The notes below the pieces were generated by a model. The model did no database searches and was not told the origin of the DNA. It worked only from the letters and a program-made list of their open reading frames with translations. A stretch of 54,591 nucleotides of DNA from NCBI GenBank assembly GCA_902623075.1, contig CACNSD010000009.1, forward strand, positions 1 to 54,591. Reading direction: 5' to 3'. Below, in pieces: positions 43,685 through 53,144 of this stretch. Within the stretch, counting starts at the first letter, position 1; the number at the start of each line of letters is the position of its first letter. The stretch is from an uncultured Pelagibacteraceae bacterium. Lineage in GTDB: Bacteria > Pseudomonadota > Alphaproteobacteria > Pelagibacterales > Pelagibacteraceae. A program made the position numbers and the translations under genes.

Positions 43685-44812
43685 ATGTCTGATAAAGCAA
43701 AAAGCATTGTATCAAAAAAAACATCTGGTCAAGATGAAAGGCTAAAAGAAGTTTCTAAATTAAGATTGCTTTTAAATAGACCTGAATTAGGTGCTGTTGG
43801 TGGTGCAATTTTAGTATTCATATTTTTTGGAATAGTTGCAGGTGATACAGGAATGTTTAGTGCTTATGGAACTCTAAACTTTTTAGATGTCTCTGCAAAC
43901 TTAGGAATAATTGCAATTGCTGCAGCAATGCTAATGATTGGAGGTGAGTTTGACTTATCAATTGGATCCATGATTGGTTTTGCAGGAATTTGTATAGCAA
44001 TTCCTGCTATTTATTGGGGATGGCCTTTATGGGTAAGTATTATTTTTGCTTTTGCAATGGCAGTACTAGTTGGGTACTTCAATGGTATCTTAGTTGTTAA
44101 GACCGGACTTCCATCTTTTATAGTAACTCTAGCAATGTTATTTATTTTAAGAGGAGCAACATTAGCAATCACAAGATTAATTACAGGAAGAACTCAAGTA
44201 CCTGGTTTAAGAGTTTTAATAGAGAATGATCCAATCGCTTGGATGTTTGCAACTGATACATTCAAATGGTTATTCACTTGGTTGGGTTCAATGAATTTAA
44301 TTGCTTTAAGAACTGATGGAACTCCATTAGCTACTGGTATTCCTCCCTCAGTAATATGGTTTATTGCAGCTACTCTTTTTGCAACATGGATATTAATGAA
44401 GACTAGATATGGAAACTGGATATTTGCATCTGGTGGAGACAAAAATGGTGCAACAAATGTTGGTGTGCCTGTTGGAAGAGTGAAAATAAGTTTATTTATT
44501 GGGACTGCAGTTGCAGCTACAATTTTTGCAACTATTCAAGTTTTAGACGCTGGTTCTGCAGATACTATGAGAGGAAATTTAAAAGAATTAGAGGCAATTG
44601 CAGCAGCAGTTGTTGGTGGTTGTTTGTTAACTGGAGGGTATGGTTCCGCAATTGGTGCAGCTTTTGGTGCATTAATATTTGGAACTGTGTCTATGGGAAT
44701 ATTTTATACAGACGTTGATACTGATTGGTTCAAAGTTTTTTTAGGAGCAATGATGTTGATAGCTGTAGTATTTAATAATTTCATCAGAAAACGAGTAACA
44801 GAGAGTAAATAA
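43685..44812 (+). CDS. Ribose-type ABC transporter permease, probably for inositol
   Basis: 375 residues and about ten membrane helices, with a 40-residue charged N-terminus. Family features are [57 protein letters not shown] (coupling loop), and [18 protein letters not shown]. It follows the hairpin after the binding-protein gene and ends in ATGA overlap with the ATPase gene. Confidence 0.94.
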   Translation: MSDKAKSIVSKKTSGQDERLKEVSKLRLLLNRPELGAVGGAILVFIFFGIVAGDTGMFSAYGTLNFLDVSANLGIIAIAAAMLMIGGEFDLSIGSMIGFAGICIAIPAIYWGWPLWVSIIFAFAMAVLVGYFNGILVVKTGLPSFIVTLAMLFILRGATLAITRLITGRTQVPGLRVLIENDPIAWMFATDTFKWLFTWLGSMNLIALRTDGTPLATGIPPSVIWFIAATLFATWILMKTRYGNWIFASGGDKNGATNVGVPVGRVKISLFIGTAVAATIFATIQVLDAGSADTMRGNLKELEAIAAAVVGGCLLTGGYGSAIGAAFGALIFGTVSMGIFYTDVDTDWFKVFLGAMMLIAVVFNNFIRKRVTESK

Positions 44813-45603
44813 TGTCTGAAAATTTAATCGAATTTAATAATATAAGTAAATTTTTTGGAAAAGTAATTGCTCTTAAAGATGTCACTATGAAATTAAAAAA
44901 AGGTGAGATCATGTGTTTACTTGGAGATAATGGTGCTGGAAAATCTACATTGATTAAAACTTTAGCTGGTGTTCATAAACCTGATGAAGGTGAAATAGTA
45001 ATAGAAGGTAATAAAACCGTTTTTGACTCACCAAAAGATGCTTTGGATATGGGAATTGGAACTGTTTACCAAGATTTAGCGCTTGTTCCATTAATGAGTG
45101 TTACAAGAAATTTTTTTATGGGAAGAGAGCCTTTAAAAGGACTACCGTTTTTAAAAACTTTTGATATTGAAAAGGCAAATCAAATCGCTGCAGAAAGAAT
45201 GGGGCAAATAGGAATTGACGTAAGAGATCCATCTCAAGCTGTTGGAACAATGTCTGGTGGCGAAAGACAGTGTCTTGCAATATCAAGAGCTATATACTTT
45301 GGTGCTAAAGTTTTAGTATTAGATGAACCAACATCAGCCCTGGGGGTGCATCAAGCGTCAATGGTTTTAAAATATGTAGTAAAAGCTGCATCTGAAGGGT
45401 TAGCAGTAATTTTAATTACTCATAACGTTCATCATGCATATCCTGTTGGAAATAGTTTTACAGTTTTAAATAGAGGAAAAAGTTTAGGCACATTTAATAA
45501 AAAAGACATCAGTAGAGAAGAACTATTGGGAATGATGGCAGGTGGTGAAGAGCTTGATAAACTTGAGGTTGAACTCAAGGAAATGAATAGAATAAATAAC
45601 TGA
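44812..45603 (+). CDS. Ribose-type ABC transporter ATPase, single-domain
   Basis: 263 residues with Walker [10 protein letters not shown], signature [14 protein letters not shown], Walker [12 protein letters not shown] and H-loop [11 protein letters not shown]. Only one ATPase domain is present, as in the other ribose-type system here, unlike the two-domain RbsA. The start overlaps the permease stop by one base. It completes the inositol-type importer. Confidence 0.94.
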   Translation: MSENLIEFNNISKFFGKVIALKDVTMKLKKGEIMCLLGDNGAGKSTLIKTLAGVHKPDEGEIVIEGNKTVFDSPKDALDMGIGTVYQDLALVPLMSVTRNFFMGREPLKGLPFLKTFDIEKANQIAAERMGQIGIDVRDPSQAVGTMSGGERQCLAISRAIYFGAKVLVLDEPTSALGVHQASMVLKYVVKAASEGLAVILITHNVHHAYPVGNSFTVLNRGKSLGTFNKKDISREELLGMMAGGEELDKLEVELKEMNRINN

Positions 45604-45712
45604 ATTTTTCGAAAATCACAAATAACTTAATTATTTTTTAGGTGAAACAATTTGTACATACATTATTAATTTTATTTAAATTAAACTAATCTTTAAAAAA
45701 AAGGAGGATTAA

Positions 45713-46039
45713 ATGGCTAAATATTTTGTAATGGGAAATTATACAGCTAAAGCTTTTCAAGGTTTTATCAAGGATCCTACTCAAGACAGATCAGCTGCAG
45801 TAAAAGCACTTACTGAGTCTGCAGGTGGAAAATTAGAATCTTTTGCTATAACAAGAGGTCAGTTTGATTTTTGTGCTGTAACAACTGGCGATATGCCTTT
45901 TGAAAATTTCGCAGGTGTTAAATTAGCTGTTGAAGCAAGCGGTACAGTAGAGAATATGATTATACTTGAGGAAATGGATATGAATAAAGCTGCTGAACAG
46001 GCTGCTAAATCAATGGCTGGTTACAAACCTGCTGGTTAA
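45713..46039 (+). CDS. GYD-domain protein
   Basis: 108 residues. The start FVMGNYTAKAFQGFIKDP, central GKLESFAITRGQFDFCAVTTGD and DMPFENFAGVKLAVEASGTVENM match the GYD domain, a small ferredoxin-like fold of unknown function seen in many alphaproteobacteria. A strong AGGAGG ribosome site (45702-45707) and a perfect terminator at 46046 make it a single-gene unit, probably well expressed. TTGTAC at 45652-45657 may be a -35 box. Confidence 0.88.
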   Translation: MAKYFVMGNYTAKAFQGFIKDPTQDRSAAVKALTESAGGKLESFAITRGQFDFCAVTTGDMPFENFAGVKLAVEASGTVENMIILEEMDMNKAAEQAAKSMAGYKPAG

Positions 46040-46045
46040 ACTTAT

Positions 46046-46082
46046 TTTAACTTCCAGCTAAGAAGCTGGAAGTTAAATTTTT
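46046..46082 (+). terminator. Intrinsic terminator after the GYD gene
   Basis: A perfect 14-base stem, TTTAACTTCCAGCT (46046-46059) with AGCTGGAAGTTAAA (46064-46077), a four-base loop and a T run behind it. It separates the GYD gene from the molybdopterin operon. Confidence 0.92.
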
Positions 46083-46128
46083 CATATTTTGTTCACGTAA
46101 ATACAATAATGCTGTATAAAATTATAAC

Positions 46129-47121
46129 ATGAACATTCTAAAAGATAGGTTCGGTAGAACGTTTCCTTATATAAGAATGTCAATAACAGATGTTTGTAAC
46201 TTTAAATGTGGTTATTGTTTACCAAATGGCTATCAAGTTGATAAAAGTGATAATAGGAAATTTCTTCATTTAGATGAAATTAGAAGACTATCAAAATGCT
46301 TTTCTCTTTTGGGTGTTAATAAAATTCGAATTACAGGAGGAGAACCTACAGTAAGAAAAGATTTTTTTGATATTATTAAAGTGTTAAAATTTGACTCTGG
46401 AATTGAAAATATAGCAATAACTACCAATGGCTATCATTTAGATCAAAAAGCTGAATTACTTGTAAAAAGTGGGCTGACTGGAATTAACATTAGTATGGAT
46501 AGTTTAAATCAAGAAACTTTTAAGAATATTACTGGCCACGATAGATTACCAGAAATTTTAAGAGGAATTAAAAACTTACAAGATGCTGGTTTTGAAAATA
46601 TTAAAATTAATGCTGTCCTTTTAAATGGAATTAATTCATCGGAAAAAGATTTTGATCAATGGTCAAAATTTATTGAAAAAAATAAAGTCGATTTTAGATA
46701 CATAGAATTGATGAGAACTGGCGATAATCTAGAATATTTTAAAAAATATCACATTTCATCTAAAAAATTTAAAAAATACTTAAATGAAAATGGGTGGATT
46801 TATCAAACTTTTGGTAAAGACAGTGGTCCTTCTTTAAATTATATCAATCCTAAATTCAAAGGCAAATTTGGTATTATAGCTCCTTATTCAAAAGATTTTT
46901 GTAAATCATGTAATAGGTTGCGAATTACATCTAGAGGTGATTTGAGACTTTGCTTGTTTGGAAATACAGGAATAAATTTAAGACATTTATTAAAAGAAGA
47001 TAGTCAAATTGATGAATTAAAAAACTTAATATTAAAACAAATGCAATTTAAAAAAGAATCTCATTATTTAGAATTGGGAGATACAGGATCAACTAAAAAT
47101 TTGTCAAAAACTGGAGGATAA
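46129..47121 (+). CDS. moaA: GTP 3',8-cyclase MoaA
   Basis: 330 residues. The radical-SAM cluster motif is C23-x3-C27-x2-C30 (CNFKCGYC), followed by ITGGEPTVR; the second cluster is built from FCKSCNRLRITSRGDLRLCLFG near the C-terminus. The chain ends in GG, needed for activity. It performs the first step of molybdopterin synthesis from GTP. TATAAA near 46115 with TTGTTC at 46089 may be its promoter. It leads an eight-gene operon. Confidence 0.96.
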   Translation: MNILKDRFGRTFPYIRMSITDVCNFKCGYCLPNGYQVDKSDNRKFLHLDEIRRLSKCFSLLGVNKIRITGGEPTVRKDFFDIIKVLKFDSGIENIAITTNGYHLDQKAELLVKSGLTGINISMDSLNQETFKNITGHDRLPEILRGIKNLQDAGFENIKINAVLLNGINSSEKDFDQWSKFIEKNKVDFRYIELMRTGDNLEYFKKYHISSKKFKKYLNENGWIYQTFGKDSGPSLNYINPKFKGKFGIIAPYSKDFCKSCNRLRITSRGDLRLCLFGNTGINLRHLLKEDSQIDELKNLILKQMQFKKESHYLELGDTGSTKNLSKTGG

Positions 47122-47122
47122 T

Positions 47123-47665
47123 TTGAAGTTAAAAATAATTAATCAAAAATTATTAAAAGATTGGGCAAAAGAAATTTTTAAAGATAATTCTTTTCATATG
47201 ATTGATGTATCATCAAAAAAAGAAACTTTTAGAAGAGCACTAGCCTCAGGTAAAATTTTTGTTGGCGAGGAAGTTTTTAATTTAATTAAAGATAGGGCTA
47301 TGCCTAAAGGAGACCCTATATCTTTAGCTGAGGTAGCTGCAGTATTAGGAGTAAAAAAAACAAGTGAATTAATACCTTTGTGTCATCCACTACCAATTGA
47401 CCATACGGCATGTAAAATAATTATGAACGAGGAAGATAATTCATTAGAAGTATTTTGTGTTGTGTCGACTTATTCTAAAACTGGTGTAGAAATGGAAGCT
47501 ATAATGGGAGTTAATGCAGCTTTAGTTACAATTTACGATTTAAGTAAAATAGTTAACTCTAATCTAAAAATTGATAATATTAGGTTATTAATTAAAGAAG
47601 GTGGAAAAAGTGGTTCATGGAAAAATCCAGAGGGTATTCCAGATTTCTTGAAAGATTTAATTTAA
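47123..47665 (+). CDS. moaC: Cyclic pyranopterin monophosphate synthase MoaC
   Basis: 180 residues with a TTG start at 47123 behind a strong GGAGG ribosome site that lies in the end of moaA. Family motifs are KGDPISLAEVAAVLG, ELIPLCHPLPI, and TYSKTGVEMEAIMGVNAALVTIYDLSK. It forms cyclic pyranopterin from the MoaA product. About 20 residues longer at the N-terminus than usual. One base separates it from moaA. Confidence 0.95.
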   Translation: MKLKIINQKLLKDWAKEIFKDNSFHMIDVSSKKETFRRALASGKIFVGEEVFNLIKDRAMPKGDPISLAEVAAVLGVKKTSELIPLCHPLPIDHTACKIIMNEEDNSLEVFCVVSTYSKTGVEMEAIMGVNAALVTIYDLSKIVNSNLKIDNIRLLIKEGGKSGSWKNPEGIPDFLKDLI

Positions 47666-47935
47666 ATGAAAATTAAAGTTGAATTATTTGGTTCTAGTCG
47701 AGATTTTAGTGATAAAGATCATTTAGAACTTGAAGTTGAAGACAAAGCTTTAATGAAAGATTTAAGAAATGAAATTATCAAATATTTAGATAAAAATTTT
47801 AAGGGAAATATAAACTTCATTAAAATTGTTAAATCCTCAGTTTTTTGTAGTGAAAATAATAATATAGTAAGCGACAATTATAAAATAACAAAAAATGAAA
47901 AGATTGCTATTATTCCTCCTATTGGAGGAGGTTAA
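47666..47935 (+). CDS. moaD: Molybdopterin synthase small subunit MoaD
   Basis: 89 residues with the ubiquitin-like beta-grasp fold and the C-terminal IIPPIGGG, whose final GG is thiocarboxylated as sulphur donor. It starts one base after the moaC stop and overlaps the moaE ATG by one base (TAATG). Confidence 0.92.
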   Translation: MKIKVELFGSSRDFSDKDHLELEVEDKALMKDLRNEIIKYLDKNFKGNINFIKIVKSSVFCSENNNIVSDNYKITKNEKIAIIPPIGGG

Positions 47936-48387
47936 TGCTTCACGCAAAAGTCATAGATATTAAAGAAAAAAAACTAACATTATCAGAAGCTGAAAAATTT
48001 GTTTCATCGTCAAATTTTGGTGCATCAATTTATTTTACTGGAACTGTTCGAAATCAAAATAATAATAAAAATGTTATTGGTATTACTTATGACAGCCACG
48101 ATGAGTTAGTTTTAAAAAGTTTTAAAGAAATTTATAACGAGGCAGATGAAAAATTAAAAATAAAAGATAAATCAGTTTTTATTGAACATGCAAAAGGATA
48201 TCTAAATTTGGAAGAAATAAGTATAATTATCGCGGTTGCTTGCAAACATCGAGATCAAGCTTATGTTTTATCGAGATATATAATTGAAGAAATTAAAAAA
48301 AAAACGCCTATTTGGAAAAAAGAACACTATGCTGACAATCAAAGTGAATGGTTAAAAGGAAACCCTTTAATAAATGAAAAGATTTAA
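47935..48387 (+). CDS. moaE: Molybdopterin synthase large subunit MoaE
   Basis: 150 residues: GASIYFTGTVRNQNN is the N-terminal motif, HAKGYLNLEEISIIIAVACKHRDQAYVLSRYIIEEIKKKTPIWKKE carries the active-site Lys pair. It inserts the dithiolene sulphurs with MoaD. The last bases overlap the msrP start by 14 bases. Confidence 0.94.
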   Translation: MLHAKVIDIKEKKLTLSEAEKFVSSSNFGASIYFTGTVRNQNNNKNVIGITYDSHDELVLKSFKEIYNEADEKLKIKDKSVFIEHAKGYLNLEEISIIIAVACKHRDQAYVLSRYIIEEIKKKTPIWKKEHYADNQSEWLKGNPLINEKI

Positions 48388-49285
48388 ATATTCAGAAGTT
48401 ACACCAGAAAAGATTTATAACAATAGACGTACTTTTATTAAAAATTTAGGTCTTGCTGCAGGATCTACGCTTGTTGGCTCAAATTTATTTACATCAGCCG
48501 ATGCCAGTACTAGCAAAGAAGAGTTAAAATTAACAGATTATAGATATGTAACTACTTATAATAATTATTATGAATTTGGAACTGGTAAATCCGATCCAGT
48601 CGAAAGATCACAAAAATTTAAAACAAACCCTTGGGATATAGTAATTGATGGTGAAGTTGAAAATCCAATAACTCTCTCAATGGAAGAAATAACCGAAATG
48701 TTTCCCTCAGAAGAGAGAATTTATAAATTAAGATGTGTTGAAGGCTGGTCAATGATAATACCATGGCTGGGATTTCCACTAAACAAAATTTTAAAAAAGG
48801 TTTCGCCAACAAGTAAAGCTAAATTCGTAAAATTCATATCAGTTCTAGATCCAGAGCAAATGATTGGTCAAAGATTTCCAATTTTAGATTGGCCTTATAA
48901 AGAAGGTCTAAGAATAGATGAAGCTATGCATGATTTAACAATTTTAGTTACTGGATTGTATGGAAAAAAATTACCTAACCAGAACGGATCACCTTTAAGA
49001 TTAATGGTACCTTGGAAATACGGGTTTAAAAGTTCTAAAGCACTTGTAAATATAAAATTAGTTGAAAAAATGCCAACATCTTCTTGGATGAAAGCTTCAC
49101 CTAACGAGTATGGTTTTTATTCAAATGTTAATCCTAGAGTAGATCACCCAAGATGGTCTCAAGCAACGGAAAGAGTTATTGGTGGTGGTATTATAAGTCC
49201 AAGGATACCAACTACAATGTTTAATGGTTATGGTGATGAAGTTGCAAGTTTATATACTGGGATGGATTTAAAAAAATATTTTTAA
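48374..49285 (+). CDS. msrP: Periplasmic protein-methionine-sulfoxide reductase, catalytic subunit MsrP
   Basis: 303 residues. A twin-arginine signal NNRRTFIKNLGLAAGSTLVG precedes a sulfite-oxidase-fold domain. Cys121 in KLRCVEGWSM is the molybdenum ligand, and GSPLRLMVPWKYGFKSSKALV is the MsrP-specific tail motif. It reduces oxidised methionine in periplasmic proteins with electrons from MsrQ. It is exported folded with its molybdopterin, fitting its place in a moa operon. Confidence 0.95.
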   Translation: MKRFKYSEVTPEKIYNNRRTFIKNLGLAAGSTLVGSNLFTSADASTSKEELKLTDYRYVTTYNNYYEFGTGKSDPVERSQKFKTNPWDIVIDGEVENPITLSMEEITEMFPSEERIYKLRCVEGWSMIIPWLGFPLNKILKKVSPTSKAKFVKFISVLDPEQMIGQRFPILDWPYKEGLRIDEAMHDLTILVTGLYGKKLPNQNGSPLRLMVPWKYGFKSSKALVNIKLVEKMPTSSWMKASPNEYGFYSNVNPRVDHPRWSQATERVIGGGIISPRIPTTMFNGYGDEVASLYTGMDLKKYF

Positions 49286-49863
49286 TGAGAAGTTATTTTA
49301 AGCCTAGTGTTTTTGTATTAAGCACAATCCCTTTTTTTTTAATTACTTACAAAATTTTTTTTAACAAGTTGGGTCCCGAGCCTGTTAAAGAAATTACCCA
49401 TTTTACAGGAGAATGGACATTAATATTCATATGTTTAACTTTATCAATGAGTCCTCTTAAGAGATTTACCAATTTTATTTTTTGGATAAAAATTAGAAGG
49501 ATGTTGGGCTTATTTGTATTTTTTTATGCTACACTTCACCTTCTAACCTATGTAGTTATTGACTATCGATTTGATTGGCAACAAATAGCTGATGATGTAA
49601 TAAAAAAGAAATATATTTTTATAGGTTTTGCAGCTTGGGTCTTGCTAATCCCTTTAGTATTAACTTCCTCCCAAAAAATGATTATTGCTCTAAAGCAAAA
49701 TTGGAAAAAATTACATAAACTGATCTATGTAATAGCAATTTTCGGATCACTACACTACATTTGGCTTTCAAAAACTATTTTTTTTAAACCTATGGTTTAC
49801 TTCGTTATAATAAGCTTTTTGCTAATTTTGAGAGTCAATTTTAAAGGTATATTTAATAAATGA
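49285..49863 (+). CDS. msrQ: Haem-binding membrane subunit MsrQ
   Basis: 192 residues with about five to six membrane helices. FTGEWTLIFICLTLSMSPLKRF, RRMLGLFVFFYATLHLLTYV (haem-ligand His) and WKKLHKLIYVIAIFGSLHYIWLSK (further His) are YedZ/MsrQ features. It passes electrons from quinol to MsrP. The ATG overlaps the msrP stop by one base. Confidence 0.93.
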   Translation: MRSYFKPSVFVLSTIPFFLITYKIFFNKLGPEPVKEITHFTGEWTLIFICLTLSMSPLKRFTNFIFWIKIRRMLGLFVFFYATLHLLTYVVIDYRFDWQQIADDVIKKKYIFIGFAAWVLLIPLVLTSSQKMIIALKQNWKKLHKLIYVIAIFGSLHYIWLSKTIFFKPMVYFVIISFLLILRVNFKGIFNK

Positions 49864-50192
49864 ATAATTTTGCCGAAAAACAAATATTTGAAAAAGCTGA
49901 TAATTGGGCAAAAAATAATAAAAAAATTGTATTAGCAACTGTTATTCAAACTTGGGGATCATCACCATTAGGTATAGGCAGTAGAATGATTATTAACGAG
50001 GATGGAAATTTTTTAGGATCTGTTTCTGGAGGATGTGTAGAGTCTAAAGTTATCGAAGAGTGTATTTCTTTAATCAGGAATAGAAAAAATTGTAAAAAAA
50101 TAGAATTTAAAGTGTCAAACGAAAACGCTTGGGATGTTGGCTTAGCATGCGGTGGTGATATTTTAATTTATATCGAGGAAATTACCAAATGA
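49860..50192 (+). CDS. XdhC/CoxI N-terminal domain protein
   Basis: 110 residues, equal to only the first domain of XdhC. Motifs are ATVIQTWGSSPLGIGSRMII, SVSGGCVESKVIEE (Cys of the GGCVE motif) and DVGLACGGDILIYIE. XdhC binds molybdopterin and presents it for sulphuration and insertion into xanthine dehydrogenase-type enzymes. Here the two domains are separate genes overlapping by four bases. No molybdenum hydroxylase is visible in the window. Confidence 0.88.
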   Translation: MNNFAEKQIFEKADNWAKNNKKIVLATVIQTWGSSPLGIGSRMIINEDGNFLGSVSGGCVESKVIEECISLIRNRKNCKKIEFKVSNENAWDVGLACGGDILIYIEEITK

Positions 50193-50875
50193 AAATTAAA
50201 ACAATTCAAGAAACATTAAAAAACAAATCCCTTAAAAAAGAATTTGCAGTAGTCACAAATTTATCAAATGGGGATAGTGAAATTTTTGTTCCAGGAATTA
50301 ATCTTAAAGGAGTATTTTCTGAATATATAAATAAAATTGAAGAAATATTTAATTCAAACAGAAATGGTATAATAGAAAATTCAGAAATTTTTGTTCAGAC
50401 ATTTAAAAACCCAATTAAAGTGATTATTGTAGGTGCGGTACATATATCAACATTTTTGATTGAATTTGCAAAAAATTTAAACTTTGAGATTATTATAGTT
50501 GATCCAAGGAGTTTTTTTGCCACAAAAGAGAGATTTCCACATACAAAAATAATTAATAAATGGCCCAATGAAGCTTTTGATGAAATTGAAACTAATACTA
50601 GAACAGCTTTAGTTACATTAACTCATGATCCTAAAATTGATGATCCCGCCTTAAAATATGCTTTAAAAAACAAATTTTTTTATATTGGTGCTCTAGGAAG
50701 TAAAAAAACTCATGAAAAAAGATGCTTAAGGTTGATTGAAGCTGGATTTACAAAAAAGGAGATAGAATCAATAAATGGGCCAATAGGTATTAAATTAGGA
50801 GGTAAATCTCCATCTGAAATAGCTTTATCGATTATTTCACAACTTGTTTCTGAAAAATATAAAAATAAAATTTAA
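50189..50875 (+). CDS. XdhC Rossmann-domain protein
   Basis: 228 residues, equal to the second domain of XdhC: a Rossmann-type VIIVGAVHISTFLIEFA, DPRSFFATKERFP, TLTHDPKIDDPALKYAL, YIGALGSKKTHEKR and PIGIKLGGKSPSEIALSI. It overlaps the N-domain gene by four bases (ATGA), so the two halves are made together. It is the last gene of the molybdopterin operon and is convergent with the DUF779 gene two bases away. Confidence 0.9.
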   Translation: MKIKTIQETLKNKSLKKEFAVVTNLSNGDSEIFVPGINLKGVFSEYINKIEEIFNSNRNGIIENSEIFVQTFKNPIKVIIVGAVHISTFLIEFAKNLNFEIIIVDPRSFFATKERFPHTKIINKWPNEAFDEIETNTRTALVTLTHDPKIDDPALKYALKNKFFYIGALGSKKTHEKRCLRLIEAGFTKKEIESINGPIGIKLGGKSPSEIALSIISQLVSEKYKNKI

Positions 50876-50877
50876 AT

Positions 50878-51249
50878 TTATGTATTATCTTTATCGTTAT
50901 CCACGACTAAACAAATTTCAGATTTTGTTAAAAATCTTTTTCCTGTTCCGTTATCCAATGAAAACATTCCACCAATTCCATTTACAGCGTCTATAGTTAG
51001 ATCTGTATGTTTCCATTTTTCATACTGATCACCATTCATATAGAAAGGGACTCCACCTATTTCTCCTAGTTTTACATCGTTATCACCAAGTGGAAATTCA
51101 CCCTCTGGAAAACACATTGGAGCACTCCCATCACAACATCCTCCTGATTGATGGAACATTAATTTTTCCCCATACTTATCCTGAAGTTCAGATAACAAAT
51201 TTAAAGCTGATTGTGTTGCAGATACTTTCATTTTTGATGTTCGGCCCAT
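50878..51249 (-). CDS. DUF779 protein associated with aldehyde dehydrogenase
   Basis: 123 residues. FHQSGGCCDGSAPMCF with its double Cys and GGVPFYMNGDQYEKWKHTDLTIDAV are typical of DUF779, a small family nearly always beside an aldehyde dehydrogenase gene and of unknown function. An ATG six codons on (51231) is an alternative start. It follows the aldehyde dehydrogenase gene by 36 bases. A Cys-rich metal-binding role is only a guess. Confidence 0.88.
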   Translation of the reverse strand: MGRTSKMKVSATQSALNLLSELQDKYGEKLMFHQSGGCCDGSAPMCFPEGEFPLGDNDVKLGEIGGVPFYMNGDQYEKWKHTDLTIDAVNGIGGMFSLDNGTGKRFLTKSEICLVVDNDKDNT

Positions 51250-51285
51250 GACTTAGAATCATGGGCCATTATATATTATTATCTT

Positions 51286-53025
51286 CTAAAAGAAGCCTAA
51301 TTTTTGCTCAGCATAAGAAACATGAAGGTTCTTGTTCTGCCTATAATGATTAAGCATCATTTTATGAGTTTCTCTTCCTACTCCAGACTGTTTGTAACCG
51401 CCAAATGGTGAGTGAGCCGGATAAGCATGATAACAATTTGTCCATACTATTCCCGCTTGTATTGCTCTTCCCATTCTGTAAGCAATATTACCATTTCTTG
51501 TCCAAACACCTGCACCTAAACCATAAAGAGTATCGTTAGCAATTTCTAATGCCTCTGCTTCATCTTTAAATTTAATTACAGATACAACTGGTCCGAAAAT
51601 TTCTTCTTGAGAAATTCTCATACTATTTTTTGCCTCAAAAATAGTGGGCTGAATATAGTTTCCTTTTTCTAAGCCACTATTTAATTTAGCTTCACTACCT
51701 CCAGTAAGAACTTTAGCGCCTTCTTTCTTTCCAATATCTAAGAAAGATTTAATTTTCTCCATTTGCTCTACCGAAGCTTGTGCTCCAATCATTGTTTCCA
51801 TTTTCAAAGGATTGTCTTGAACAACTGCTTTAGTTCTAGCTATACATTTTTCCATGAATTTATCGTATATAGATTCCTGTACCAATGCTCGACTAGGACA
51901 AGTACAAACCTCGCCTTGGTTTAAATTAAACATTACAAATCCTTCAACACATTTATCTAAAAAGTCGTCATCTTTTTGCATTATATCTTCAAAGAAAATG
52001 TTTGGAGATTTGCCACCTAATTCCAAAGTTATTGGAATTATGTTTTGAGCAGCGTACTGCATGATTAATCTTCCAGTTGTTGTTTCACCTGTAAAAGCGA
52101 CTTTAGCAACTCTTTTAGATGAAGCTAAAGGTTTACCTGCCTCTAATCCAAAACCACTTACTATATTAACAACACCAGGAGGTAATAAATCACCGATTAA
52201 TTCCATCATGACCATTATTGATGCTGGTGTTTGCTCTGCTGGTTTAAGAACTGAACAGTTACCTGCTGCAAGTGCTGGTGCTAATTTCCATGTTGCCATT
52301 AATAAAGGGAAATTCCACGGAACTATTTGACCAACTACACCAAGTGGTTCAGGAATATTATATGAATATTGAGAATTACTTATTTCTGCAACAGACCCTT
52401 CCTCTGCTCTTATAACACCAGCAAAATATCTCCAGTGATCAATTACAAGAGCTAAATCTGCAGCCATACATTCTCTGATCGGCTTACCATTATCTAAACA
52501 TTCAGCAACAGCTAACATGTCTTTATTTTCTTCAATTTTGTCAGCTATTTTATTTAAAATGTTTGATCTTGTTGTTATATCGGTTTTACCCCATTCTTTA
52601 AAAGCTGCATGAGCTGCATCTAATGCAGCTTCAACATCTTTTTCATTTGATCGTGCTACAGAACAGATTGTCTCGTTTGAAATTGGGCTTGGATTATCAA
52701 AATACTTACCTGATAATGGCTCAACAAACTTTCCATTAATGTAATTTCCATATTTTGATTTAAATGGAAACTTAACATTTAAGTGAGATGTATCTAGTAC
52801 TGAAGACACTTTCATTGCTTCTGCACTCATATTTTTAACCCCTCTCTTTGTTTTTTTTTTATTTAGTTTATTACTTTTTCTAGACTTATATGAACGATTC
52901 TTAGTCGCAGACTTTTTTGTCTTAACTTTTTTTTTCGTTTTTATTTTTTTTCTAGAAGTTTTGGCCAATTTAATTTTTTTTTTCTTGACCTTTGATTTTG
53001 CTATTTTTTTTTTCTTAATAGCCAT
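51286..53025 (-). CDS. Aldehyde dehydrogenase with a lysine-rich N-terminal extension
   Basis: 579 residues from the ATG at 53025. Residues 1-65 are about half Lys and Arg, then comes a normal aldehyde dehydrogenase of the acetaldehyde/AldB-ExaC type: [25 protein letters not shown] segment, [20 protein letters not shown] (Glu), [11 protein letters not shown] (nucleophile Cys), [22 protein letters not shown]. An ATG at 52830 (residue 66) has a strong AGAGAGGGG ribosome site eight bases upstream and would give a normal 514-residue enzyme; the far start lacks a clear site. Codons in the extension mix AAA and AAG with GCC, GCG and ACG, so it may be translated. Neighbouring DUF779 supports the enzyme call. 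Confidence 0.9.
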   Translation of the reverse strand: MAIKKKKIAKSKVKKKKIKLAKTSRKKIKTKKKVKTKKSATKNRSYKSRKSNKLNKKKTKRGVKNMSAEAMKVSSVLDTSHLNVKFPFKSKYGNYINGKFVEPLSGKYFDNPSPISNETICSVARSNEKDVEAALDAAHAAFKEWGKTDITTRSNILNKIADKIEENKDMLAVAECLDNGKPIRECMAADLALVIDHWRYFAGVIRAEEGSVAEISNSQYSYNIPEPLGVVGQIVPWNFPLLMATWKLAPALAAGNCSVLKPAEQTPASIMVMMELIGDLLPPGVVNIVSGFGLEAGKPLASSKRVAKVAFTGETTTGRLIMQYAAQNIIPITLELGGKSPNIFFEDIMQKDDDFLDKCVEGFVMFNLNQGEVCTCPSRALVQESIYDKFMEKCIARTKAVVQDNPLKMETMIGAQASVEQMEKIKSFLDIGKKEGAKVLTGGSEAKLNSGLEKGNYIQPTIFEAKNSMRISQEEIFGPVVSVIKFKDEAEALEIANDTLYGLGAGVWTRNGNIAYRMGRAIQAGIVWTNCYHAYPAHSPFGGYKQSGVGRETHKMMLNHYRQNKNLHVSYAEQKLGFF

Positions 53026-53144
53026 TCACAATTAAACTAACAAATAAGGATAAAGTCTATTTTTAAATAATTATAATTTTCTACCTACAATTGAATTAAT
53101 ACTACATCTTGTGCTATATTTTTTAAGACGTTAATAATTTAAAT

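Noticed and set aside
46083..46128. Molybdenum-cofactor riboswitch ahead of moaA
   Set aside because: Only 46 bases separate the GYD terminator and moaA, too short for that aptamer, and no consensus blocks are present.
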